Assembly (NCBI GenBank): GCA_016286995.1 | Contig: JAEEVA010000003.1 | Location: 62,001-126,000, forward strand | Direction: 5' to 3' | DNA length: 64,000 nt | DNA from: Prevotella sp. | GTDB lineage: Bacteria; Bacteroidota; Bacteroidia; Bacteroidales; Bacteroidaceae | Shown here: positions 51,452 to 58,852 of the stretch, one piece after another | Layout: every line of letters begins with the position of its first letter | How positions within the stretch are numbered: the first letter of the stretch is position 1 | Translations under genes and position numbers: made by a program | Notes under the pieces: generated by a model | What the model was told of the DNA's origin: nothing | What the model saw: the letters and a program-made list of their open reading frames with translations, nothing else | Databases searched by the model: none

Positions 51452-52513
51452 TTATTCTTTTAATTTCATCAGCGCCATACCGATGGCTATCCAGATGATT
51501 TCACGCACACGGCAGATGATACTGACGAAGATGCCCAAGGCTGCCGACAGTCCAAGGGCAGCAATGGAAAGCACAAAACCACCCTCCTGGACACCCAACT
51601 GCATAGGCAGGAAACCGATGAGGTTGGCAAACAGCGTGGTGAACGACACGATAAGGATGCTGTGCAGGAAGGTCAGCGTCAGTCCGCCCAGTCCTCCGCC
51701 ACAGTCTATACCAAACAGCAACAGCATAAACATCACCTCCGAACTTTGGACAACACGCGAAAAGTATTCCAACACCAGACTACGATAGAAGGCACGGGTG
51801 TCCTGACTATAGAGGGCGGCTATCTGCTGGTCAATATTCGTGATAGCCTCGCTGTGACGTACCCAGAAGCGCAACGTCCATTTCTTCAGTCCTGGAATGC
51901 GGCTGATAACGCCCAGAACGTATTTCACCAGTCCGTTGCGGTAGCCCTGGGAAAACAGGTAGAAGGCCAGCAGGCAGAACACCACGATGATGCCCAGGAT
52001 GATGCCGATGGCTGTCGTGATGGGCAGGTCGCCAATGACCACGAGTACCAGATAGATGAAGATACTGATAAACCAGAACCAGAAGTGGGCGAAGAAATGC
52101 ATCATGGCATAGAGGATGACCGACGAAGTAGCATGCTGGTTGTCGATGTCCTTCGAGAGTTCCATGATACGATAGGGCTCCCCCCCCAGTCCACCCACGG
52201 GAGTGGCATAGTTCAGGGCATAGCCGGTAATGGTCAGTCGGTAGATACGCCAGAAAAAACGGCGGCTTGACAATTTCTCTGTGATGGCATCGTCGCCTTT
52301 GCAATTGCCTTTGATGATTGAAAGCCACGCCATCGCATTCAGCCCGTATACAAACAGCCAGACGCCAATGATGGGTATCAGCCAGTAGCCGGCATGACAC
52401 AGGTGCTGCCACAACTCAACGAAGCTGACGTCAAACGTCAGCAACATCACCACACAGGCTGCTACGCCCAGGATGAAGAACAGGTTGTTGAGTCGTTGCT
52501 TAGTCCACTTCAT
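51452..52513 (-). CDS. UPF0104 / LPG-synthase-TM-like integral membrane protein (flippase-like)
   Basis: A 353-residue inner-membrane protein with about eight helices of the UPF0104 (AglD/lysylphosphatidylglycerol-synthase transmembrane) family. Marks are GGLGGEPYRIMELSKD in the first cytoplasmic loop, SVILYAMMHFFAHFWFW, and the C-terminal ANLIGFLPMQLGVQEGGFVL, the conserved PxxxGxxE-type motif. Members are thought to move lipid-linked intermediates across the membrane. Its start overlaps the CDP-alcohol transferase stop by 4 bases, so the two proteins are probably made together. The neighbouring head-group genes point to lipid or glycan decoration; the cargo is unknown. Confidence 0.84.
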   Translation of the reverse strand: MKWTKQRLNNLFFILGVAACVVMLLTFDVSFVELWQHLCHAGYWLIPIIGVWLFVYGLNAMAWLSIIKGNCKGDDAITEKLSSRRFFWRIYRLTITGYALNYATPVGGLGGEPYRIMELSKDIDNQHATSSVILYAMMHFFAHFWFWFISIFIYLVLVVIGDLPITTAIGIILGIIVVFCLLAFYLFSQGYRNGLVKYVLGVISRIPGLKKWTLRFWVRHSEAITNIDQQIAALYSQDTRAFYRSLVLEYFSRVVQSSEVMFMLLLFGIDCGGGLGGLTLTFLHSILIVSFTTLFANLIGFLPMQLGVQEGGFVLSIAALGLSAALGIFVSIICRVREIIWIAIGMALMKLKE

Positions 52514-53493
52514 GCCAGCTTTTCCGTGATTTTAGCGCTGAGTTTCTCATGTCGACGGTTCACGTAATATGTCAGCAGGCCAAGAGCCACAATCTCAAAC
52601 ACGAAGTTCATGACGGGGACATCCAGCAGACAGAAAAGGAACAGCCAGGCTGAACGGAAATTGAATGTCAGCAAACCATTCCAGAAGATAATCTTCTTCG
52701 ATTCCGAACGGAACTCCTCGCGCAACGGATAAGGCATGCCTTCGACACCACCATAGTTCTTCTTCAACGTCTGAAGCAGACGCTGGAACTGGGGTGTGCG
52801 CTTCTCCTGTTTCTGCGTATAGCCGATGTACGACTTCTGGAAGATGCGCTCGTAGAGTGGTGCGTCATCCGGCATTTCGTCGTATATCTTCTGCTGCTGA
52901 ACACTATTGTCGAGCTCGCTGCCCTTCTCACCCTTCAGGAAGAACAGGTGCGCCTGGATGTAGTAGTCGGCCAGACGCTGCTGACCAGCCAGTCCGCTGA
53001 TGCCGGAAATGAGTCCTAGCACAAACACCACAGCCGTAGCGATGATGGTGTTCTGCTCATTGTTCTCGATACCCAGCCATCCGAACTCAATGTCGTGGTA
53101 CAAATAGAAGCGGTAGACCAGCAGCACATAAATGGGTGCAAACCAGGTGAATCCAGCCACACCGTCGAGAATGCGTCCCAAACGGCTCTTCTTACCCGTC
53201 ATGCGGGCCAGCTGTCCGTCAGTACAGTCGAAGATGTCGGCAAGACACAGCAGCAGGATAGCCACGACGTTCAGCAACAGTCCCGTAGTTCCTTCATAAT
53301 AGAAGCTGCCATGCATGAAGAAGAGGGCACTTGCGGCTCCAACGAACATGGACATGATGGTGACCGTATTGGGATGGATATCAAGCTTGGCAAACAACAC
53401 CGCCCACCAGTAGCAAAAGGGGCGCACTACATGCAGGTCGAGCCAGTCTTCTGTCTCGGCAGATTTCAGCGTTTTATTGAAATTTTCATTCAT
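52510..53493 (-). CDS. CDP-alcohol phosphatidyltransferase-family protein with altered fourth Asp
   Basis: A 327-residue membrane enzyme with about six helices that would transfer a phospho-alcohol from CDP to an acceptor. The family motif is clear: Asp89, Asp92-Gly93, Ala96-Arg97, Gly106 and Asp110 in DCTDGQLARMTG and LGRILDGVAG. The fourth Asp, usually four residues after the third, is Gly114, confirmed by codon GGA on the reverse strand. The region of about 130-260 is longer than in standard members and contains charged helices (DYYIQAHLFFLKGEKGSELD). It is first in the operon, with a promoter at 53522-53530. Either activity tolerates this change or the chemistry differs. Confidence 0.85.
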   Translation of the reverse strand: MNENFNKTLKSAETEDWLDLHVVRPFCYWWAVLFAKLDIHPNTVTIMSMFVGAASALFFMHGSFYYEGTTGLLLNVVAILLLCLADIFDCTDGQLARMTGKKSRLGRILDGVAGFTWFAPIYVLLVYRFYLYHDIEFGWLGIENNEQNTIIATAVVFVLGLISGISGLAGQQRLADYYIQAHLFFLKGEKGSELDNSVQQQKIYDEMPDDAPLYERIFQKSYIGYTQKQEKRTPQFQRLLQTLKKNYGGVEGMPYPLREEFRSESKKIIFWNGLLTFNFRSAWLFLFCLLDVPVMNFVFEIVALGLLTYYVNRRHEKLSAKITEKLA

Positions 53494-53521
53494 TGCTTTA
53501 TTGTCTTTTTCAATTCAACCT

Positions 53522-53530
53522 GCAAAGGTA
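53522..53530 (-). promoter_or_regulatory. -7 box for the head-group operon, overlapping a terminator
   Basis: Read leftward the sequence is TACCTTTGC (exact consensus), 28 bases before the CDP-alcohol transferase ATG. A TTTG exactly 20 bases upstream is the -33 element and lies inside the loop of the hairpin 53545-53561. Confidence 0.8.
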
Positions 53531-53544
53531 CTATAAAAAAACGA

Positions 53545-53561
53545 GTCTACCAAAGGTAGAC
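53545..53561 (-). terminator. Intrinsic terminator after the C69 peptidase gene
   Basis: GTCTACC (53545-53551) pairs perfectly with GGTAGAC (53555-53561) around the loop AAA. Read leftward the stem is followed by TCGTTTTTTT. It lies 71 bases past the leftward dipeptidase stop and would end the long signalling/receptor transcript. The T tract and loop are reused as spacer and -33 of the next promoter. Confidence 0.8.
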
Positions 53562-53632
53562 CCATTTTTCCGCACTCTTTTTTACTTTTTTACCTTTTTT
53601 ACCTTTTGACCTTCCTACCCTTTTTCCTTTCA

Positions 53633-55282
53633 CTATTCCTCAGGCACGGCATAGCGGTCACCAGTCTGCTTAATCATTTCACGGGCAAAAGGCGTGGGGA
53701 ATCCCGGACGTTTGACACTAGCTCCCAGCCCATATTCAGTACGCTTGAAATGGCCGTTTTCTTCAGGTTTCACAGCCATATCGTTATACTTCACAACCAG
53801 ATAGAAAGCCAGCTGCTTCCAGCGTTCCAGCATGGCCTGTGCCTGACGCACGCTGTAGTCGTTTAGGAAGCACTGCATCTGGGCAGGTTCCATCGTCTTT
53901 GCCTGTGCCTCAATAGCCTGCTGCTGGACGAAATAGGCCTGCTGTAAGGAATCGCGAACCTCCTTTAACGACGGGAAGAGCATGTTGTAGCGCGGATAGA
54001 CCATGTTACTGACCCAGTTCTCCACCCAATAGGCATTCTTCATCGAAAAGGTTACCTCGTCGGCGCCAGGCGTGTTATAGCACTCCGGACGCTCGGTCAT
54101 GGAGCAGTAGATAGGCGTATAGGCCACCATATTGCCGTCGTCATTACCGAACCAGAAGCAGCCGCCCACCTCACGAGGCAGCCATGAGCGCATCTGGCTG
54201 ACATAGCTCCATGATGTCTGCTGCGTCGAGGTAGGACGCTCGTTAAAGTATTTCTTGCCGTCAACCTTGAAATAAAGAGGTGTCGGACGGTAAGGCATCT
54301 GCCAGATGCCACCGCCGATATCCGTCGAGTCAATGGCCATCGGTGTTCCCTCGAAGTGGTCGCGCATATCGCTCATGACGTCCTGTACGCTCAGTTTCTG
54401 GTCAGGAATGACCCACAGCGGCATGTCCTCGGCATTCTTGTCCTTGCCCAAAGCCCACGGCAGGTAACGGTCCATGCCCTTCACGTGATGGTTGAAGAAG
54501 CTCCACACACGGGCATCACAGATACGACGACCTGAGAAATCGGGGAAGGCATAGGCATTCTTGAAGGAAAAGTCCTCGTCCTTGCCATCAAACCACCCCA
54601 TCGCGCGGGCGTATTTAATGACATTCTTCGAGTAGAGCACGTTCTCCTTGTCCTTCAACGGGAACTGCCCTATCCTACTCTGGTTAGCATGGCCGCAGAT
54701 GGCCTCATCCGGAATACGGCGAGCCACCCACACCACACGTTCCTTCGATTTCTGACGGTCAGGACCGCAGCCCTGCATCTCCAGAATCCAAGCCTCGTTG
54801 GGGTCGCAGATGGTAAATGTTTCGCCTTCCGAATAGTAGCCGTACTGCTCTACCAGCGACGTCATGATGCGGATGGCCTCACGAGCCGTCTTCGATCGTT
54901 GAAGGCCAATATAAATCAATGAACCATAATCGATTACACCCGTCGAATCAACCATTTCCTCACGTCCTCCGTAGGTCGTTTCTCCAATGGTTACCTGCCA
55001 CTCGTTGATATTGCCGACGACGTTCCAGGTCTCCTCTGCTTCTGGTATTTCACCCAGGTATTTGTTGGTGTCCCACTCGTAGATTTTCCGCATCTCACCC
55101 TTTGCGTGTTTTCCTGCGGGATAATGGGCCAGATTCATGAACGCGCCATACGAGTCGGCATTATACGAACAGATGACGCTACCATCCACCGAGGCCTTCT
55201 TGCCCACGATGAAGTTAGTACACGCCATAGCATAAGCGGCACCCATGAGTGCCAGCGTTAAAAGAATGCTTTGTCTTTTCAT
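53633..55282 (-). CDS. C69 family dipeptidase (Ntn hydrolase)
   Basis: A 549-residue exported peptidase of family C69 (PepD-like). The signal peptide is MKRQSILLTLALMGAAYAMA, and Cys21 of CTNFIVGKKASVDGSV becomes the N-terminal nucleophile after processing. The Cys would resemble a lipobox but is the catalytic residue in this family. Further family segments are YNADSYGAFMNLAHYPAG, VNGNINEWQV-like WNVVGNINEWQVTIGE, and EAWILEMQGCGP. It is expected to cleave dipeptides in the periplasm or at the cell surface. It lies 52 bases after the TonB-dependent receptor gene across a direct repeat and appears to be last in that transcript. Confidence 0.9.
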   Translation of the reverse strand: MKRQSILLTLALMGAAYAMACTNFIVGKKASVDGSVICSYNADSYGAFMNLAHYPAGKHAKGEMRKIYEWDTNKYLGEIPEAEETWNVVGNINEWQVTIGETTYGGREEMVDSTGVIDYGSLIYIGLQRSKTAREAIRIMTSLVEQYGYYSEGETFTICDPNEAWILEMQGCGPDRQKSKERVVWVARRIPDEAICGHANQSRIGQFPLKDKENVLYSKNVIKYARAMGWFDGKDEDFSFKNAYAFPDFSGRRICDARVWSFFNHHVKGMDRYLPWALGKDKNAEDMPLWVIPDQKLSVQDVMSDMRDHFEGTPMAIDSTDIGGGIWQMPYRPTPLYFKVDGKKYFNERPTSTQQTSWSYVSQMRSWLPREVGGCFWFGNDDGNMVAYTPIYCSMTERPECYNTPGADEVTFSMKNAYWVENWVSNMVYPRYNMLFPSLKEVRDSLQQAYFVQQQAIEAQAKTMEPAQMQCFLNDYSVRQAQAMLERWKQLAFYLVVKYNDMAVKPEENGHFKRTEYGLGASVKRPGFPTPFAREMIKQTGDRYAVPEE

Positions 55283-55296
55283 AAATATATTACAAA

Positions 55297-55339
55297 TTTT
55301 TCCTTATCTTAGATTTCTCAAGTTTTTCCTTATCTTAGA
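55297..55339. repeat. 17-bp direct repeat at the receptor-dipeptidase junction
   Basis: TTTTTCCTTATCTTAGA occurs at 55297-55313 and 55323-55339 (26-base spacing). The second copy includes the stop codon of the TonB-dependent receptor. This is another junction repeat word, not seen elsewhere in the window. Confidence 0.8.
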
Positions 55340-57893
55340 AATGGTAGCTGACAGTAGCCATCCACCAGCGTCCCTTCTGTGGAATGACGTTGGTGTTCAT
55401 ACCGCTACGCTCATAATAAGTATTGAAGAGGTTATGGATGTTCAGTCCCAGCGTCACGGGACCTAACTGGAAGTCTGCGCCGACATTGAAGAGTACACGG
55501 GCTGGCATATTCCTCTTGAAGACCATTTCCTTAGCCAGCTCAAGTGTGTGTTCCATATAGTATTCATATTCCACCATATCTTCCCGGGCGTAAGCATCTT
55601 CGGCCATGTCCATCTCCTTGTATATCTGAACAATCTTCACCAAGTCGGTATTGTAGGTTGACTGTTTTCCCTCAAACATGATGTGGGTGTGCAGCTTCAG
55701 TTTTCTGGAAGCCTGCCATGCAAGTACCGCGTTCGACATGATGGCGGGCGTATTGTTGTTGGCATTGATATCAGTATTAACAACATCTCTCAGGTCTTCT
55801 ACTAGATTGACACCCATCAGGTTCGACTTGAAGGTATGCGTCCAGGTCAGGTTGAAGTCTACCGAGAACCTGGGCTGTTTGTAGTTGGCTATCAGCTCTA
55901 TGCCAGCCGTCTGGTTCTTACCGGCATTCATGTAGTCGATGACGTGAGTCATGATGAGGTTGGTAGCCTTGTTGTAGAAACCGTTCACTTCGAAGTTCAG
56001 TCCCTTGATCCAGTTGGTACCGGCAAAGGATAATTGAAATGAGTGGATACGTTCGGGGTCGAGTTTTGTGGCCTCATCGGTTTCGCCGTTTCGCAGTAGC
56101 GTCATCAGCACGTTACCCATGCGATAGACATACGGCGCATCGACAAAGGACTTCGAGTAGCTGAGCTTGACGTTCCACTTAGGACGCAGCAGGATGAGGG
56201 CAATACGCGGCGACAGTTCGTTGGCCTTGGTATCGTCGCGGCGGTTCTTGTAGTCGTAGCGCAGACCGGCATTGACGATGAACGATTTCCATTGATGCTT
56301 CAGCTGCAGATAGACGTCGGCGCTGTTTTCACCACCCTTACCTGCCGAGGAGAGCCTTGGGTTCTCATAGGTTGACAGATTGAAATCGTAGCCTACCTGG
56401 AATCGGACGTCGTCAAGTTCAAAGCGGCTGAATTCGGCACCAAAACCTATCGATCCCTTATGATTCTCGCCCACCTTATAGTTATAGTTTCCCTTCAACT
56501 GCGCTCCGTAGTTCTGCTCCTGTCCGTTGACATAGCGTGAGAGACCCTCAAAATTGTCGAAAATCAGCGAGAGGTCGTCTGGCAGTCCCATGGCCATTCC
56601 AGCACCTGGTAACGGCAGGTCATTGATGACCTGATAGCGTGTCAGGTCGGCGTGGTCATAAGTGAGTGTTCCTCTCAGGTTCAGGTTGCCGAACTGATGG
56701 GTGTAGCTGAGGTCGGAATGATGCGACACGGTAGTGAAGCTGGGCTTTATGCCGTTATAGGTGCGGTAGCGGTCGTGGTCGTACGATAGTGCAAGGGTCG
56801 TCATGGTGTATGGTGCCACCACTTGCGAGAAGTGTGTGTCGTAGAGGAGCTGCCACCCCTTCCATCTCAGTTGGGTACCGAAGTCGTAGGATGGCTTATC
56901 GCCGATTCGTCCAATATAGATGTGGTCGACCGGCATGTTGTAGATGTTCTCATTGCTTCTTTCTTCCGACACGCCCTGTCGTTCGCCTTTATTGTGATAG
57001 ATGCTACCCCAGAGCACGAGGTCCAGGTCGAAATAATGCTTGCCGAAGACCACGTCACCACGTATCTGTCCGTGGTTGCCTCCGCCGACTTTCACGGTCA
57101 TGCCGTCAGTTTCGCGTCCGTCCTTGGTAATGATGTTGACCACCGCCGTGAGTGCCACGCCGCCGTAGAGCGATGATGCCGGTCCTCGTAGCACCTCTAT
57201 CTGCTTCACTTTCTCGAGCGATATGCTGAAGTCTGGCGCAGCCGTATTGGTGGCAAAGCTGTTCAGTCGGTGTCCGTTGAGCATGAAGAGCATCTTCTCC
57301 TGCGTATTGCTGTAGATGCCTCGCATGTTGATGTTGATGTCGTCGTTACAGTCGATGATGTTCATGCCCGGCACATAAGCCGCCAGGACTTCCTGCAGAT
57401 TACTGGCTCCGCTGTTCTCAATCATCTCAGCGGTAATGAGCGTGGTGGGCACGGGTACCTCTGCCAGGCTCTCTGCCTGACTCGATGCGGTAGTGATGGT
57501 GGCGGTCATGCCGGCCTTGATGTTGTTGACGATGTCGATAAATGCCGGCGGGTCTTGTGTCGAGACACTATAGTAAGGGTCTTGGTCGAGCATCTGTCTT
57601 GTCCATCGTTCTGCGCTCTCGTGGTCGAACTGTACCAGATGACACAGGGCTATGAGTCGCAAGGCGTCGCGCTTCAGGTTGCCCTGCATCAGGTTCAGGT
57701 GCTGTTCCAGGGCCTCTACGCATTGGTCGAAGCGTCCTATCTGGTAGTCGTTTTCAGCCTGTGTATATATCTGAAGGATTTCCGTGTTTTCCTGTGCCCA
57801 CCCTTGCGGAATGAGAAATGAGGAATGCGTAGCGAGTAATGCTGTCAGGAGCACGATCCTCCAGATCCATTGTTTCGTTGTTCTCTCTCTCAT
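55335..57893 (-). CDS. TonB-dependent outer-membrane receptor with TPR-like N-terminal domain
   Basis: An 852-residue receptor. The ATG at 57893 is chosen over an earlier in-frame start, since the upstream ATG falls within a repeat; the signal peptide then ends near GWAQENT (about residue 36). About 95 residues of TPR-like helices follow (YTQAENDYQIGRFDQCVEAL). The plug domain starts near TTLITAEMIENSGASNLQEV and contains VEVLRGPASSLYGG in the form IEVLRGPASSLYGGVAL. A 22-strand barrel ends with YHF. The usual Bacteroidetes carboxypeptidase-like domain and SusD partner are absent. It lies downstream of two kinases and upstream of a dipeptidase, which hints at peptide or metal uptake linked to signalling. 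Confidence 0.9.
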   Translation of the reverse strand: MRERTTKQWIWRIVLLTALLATHSSFLIPQGWAQENTEILQIYTQAENDYQIGRFDQCVEALEQHLNLMQGNLKRDALRLIALCHLVQFDHESAERWTRQMLDQDPYYSVSTQDPPAFIDIVNNIKAGMTATITTASSQAESLAEVPVPTTLITAEMIENSGASNLQEVLAAYVPGMNIIDCNDDININMRGIYSNTQEKMLFMLNGHRLNSFATNTAAPDFSISLEKVKQIEVLRGPASSLYGGVALTAVVNIITKDGRETDGMTVKVGGGNHGQIRGDVVFGKHYFDLDLVLWGSIYHNKGERQGVSEERSNENIYNMPVDHIYIGRIGDKPSYDFGTQLRWKGWQLLYDTHFSQVVAPYTMTTLALSYDHDRYRTYNGIKPSFTTVSHHSDLSYTHQFGNLNLRGTLTYDHADLTRYQVINDLPLPGAGMAMGLPDDLSLIFDNFEGLSRYVNGQEQNYGAQLKGNYNYKVGENHKGSIGFGAEFSRFELDDVRFQVGYDFNLSTYENPRLSSAGKGGENSADVYLQLKHQWKSFIVNAGLRYDYKNRRDDTKANELSPRIALILLRPKWNVKLSYSKSFVDAPYVYRMGNVLMTLLRNGETDEATKLDPERIHSFQLSFAGTNWIKGLNFEVNGFYNKATNLIMTHVIDYMNAGKNQTAGIELIANYKQPRFSVDFNLTWTHTFKSNLMGVNLVEDLRDVVNTDINANNNTPAIMSNAVLAWQASRKLKLHTHIMFEGKQSTYNTDLVKIVQIYKEMDMAEDAYAREDMVEYEYYMEHTLELAKEMVFKRNMPARVLFNVGADFQLGPVTLGLNIHNLFNTYYERSGMNTNVIPQKGRWWMATVSYHF

Positions 57894-57985
57894 AGCGGTA
57901 GCCAATTATTCCCTTATCATAGCGGTAGCCAATTATTCCCTTATCATTGCGGTAGCAAATTTTTCACTTTTCACTATTCCCTTTT
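57893..57985. repeat. GAATAATTGGCTACCGCTATGATAAGG junction repeat, three copies
   Basis: Read leftward, AATAATTGGCTACCGCTATG-like units are repeated with a 27-28 base period: two nearly identical copies and one variant, AAATTTGCTACCGCAATGA. The last copy supplies the ATG of the receptor gene. The same word recurs at 58805-58852 and, inverted, at 32888-32915. Confidence 0.85.
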
Positions 57986-58802
57986 ACCTTTTTATGGGTA
58001 TACTGATGGTAAAGGTGGTGCCTTGTCCTTCGGTCGAGGTGAAGGTGAGCTTGCCGCCATGCTTGTTCTCGACAATATCGCGGGTGATGCTCATGCCAAG
58101 ACCTGTACCCAGCCCGATGGGCTTGGTGGTGAAGAAGTTCTCGAAGAGTCGCTGCTGCACTTCCTCGCTCATGCCTTCGCCGTTGTCTGCGATGCTGATG
58201 ATGAGGTTGCCGTTCTCTGCCGCCACGCTGATGTCCAGCTCGGGATTGTAGTCGTCCCCTGCCGTCTGCGTCTTGTGCCACACGGCATAGCAGGCGTTGT
58301 TCATCAGGTTCAGCACGGCCCTGCTCAGGTCCTGCGGAATAACCATCATCATCGGCAGGTCCTCTTGGTACTGTTCGTTGATGGTAACGTTGAAGCCCTG
58401 ATGGTTGGCGCGCATGGCGTGATACGACAGCCGGACGTATTCCTGGACGATGTTTCGGACGTCTGACGGCACGAACTCGTTCTCCTTGCCGCGTGATACG
58501 AGGAGTATGCCTCTGATGATGCTGACGGCCCGTTCTCCGCTGTCCTTGATCTGTTTCATGTTCTCCTTCAAGCCCATCATGATGTCAGCCAGGTCCTCTC
58601 GGTCGGCTTCCGGCAGTTTGTCCTTGTTGTCGTCAACGATAGCCGACAGGTCGTCAATCAGGCTGCTGGACATTTTGCTGAAATTGATGACGAAGTTGAG
58701 CGGATTCTGTATTTCGTGCGCTATTCCTGCACTCAACATGCCAAGTGAAGCGAGTTTTTCCTGCTTCCTCAGTTGTTCCTGGAGTTGTTCGATTTCTGTC
58801 AT
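57984..58802 (-). CDS. Soluble sensor-less histidine kinase
   Basis: A 272-residue cytoplasmic histidine kinase without membrane helix or obvious sensor domain. A short coiled coil (1-18) leads to the dimerisation/phospho-acceptor domain, with the H-box His29 in SAGIAHEIQNPLNFV. The ATPase domain has the N-box ILNLMNNACYAVW-like region (LSRAVLNLMNNACYAVWHK), G1 ADNGEGMS and G2 GLGTGLGMSI. The paralogous core in the upstream gene aligns closely (INFSKM and INFSKL). It lies 31 bases after that gene, in one operon. No receiver domain or response regulator is encoded in the window. Confidence 0.92.
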   Translation of the reverse strand: MTEIEQLQEQLRKQEKLASLGMLSAGIAHEIQNPLNFVINFSKMSSSLIDDLSAIVDDNKDKLPEADREDLADIMMGLKENMKQIKDSGERAVSIIRGILLVSRGKENEFVPSDVRNIVQEYVRLSYHAMRANHQGFNVTINEQYQEDLPMMMVIPQDLSRAVLNLMNNACYAVWHKTQTAGDDYNPELDISVAAENGNLIISIADNGEGMSEEVQQRLFENFFTTKPIGLGTGLGMSITRDIVENKHGGKLTFTSTEGQGTTFTISIPIKR

Positions 58803-58804
58803 AC

Positions 58805-58852
58805 CAATTATTTAATATGATTGCGGTAGCAAATTATTCACTTTTCACTCTT
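58805..58852. repeat. GTGAAAAGTGAATAATTTGCTACCGC junction repeat
   Basis: This repeat word fills the spacer between the two kinase genes and overlaps the end of the upstream reading frame. Read leftward it is GTGAATAATTTGCTACCGCA, nearly the same as at 57893-57985. Confidence 0.8.

Noticed and set aside
53633..55282. Treating the C69 peptidase as a lipoprotein because of AMAC
   Set aside because: The Cys is the expected N-terminal nucleophile of the family, directly followed by the conserved TNF segment.
57893..57985. Direct repeats with 27-28 base period, considered as a short CRISPR
   Set aside because: Units are contiguous without spacers and contain the start codon of a gene.
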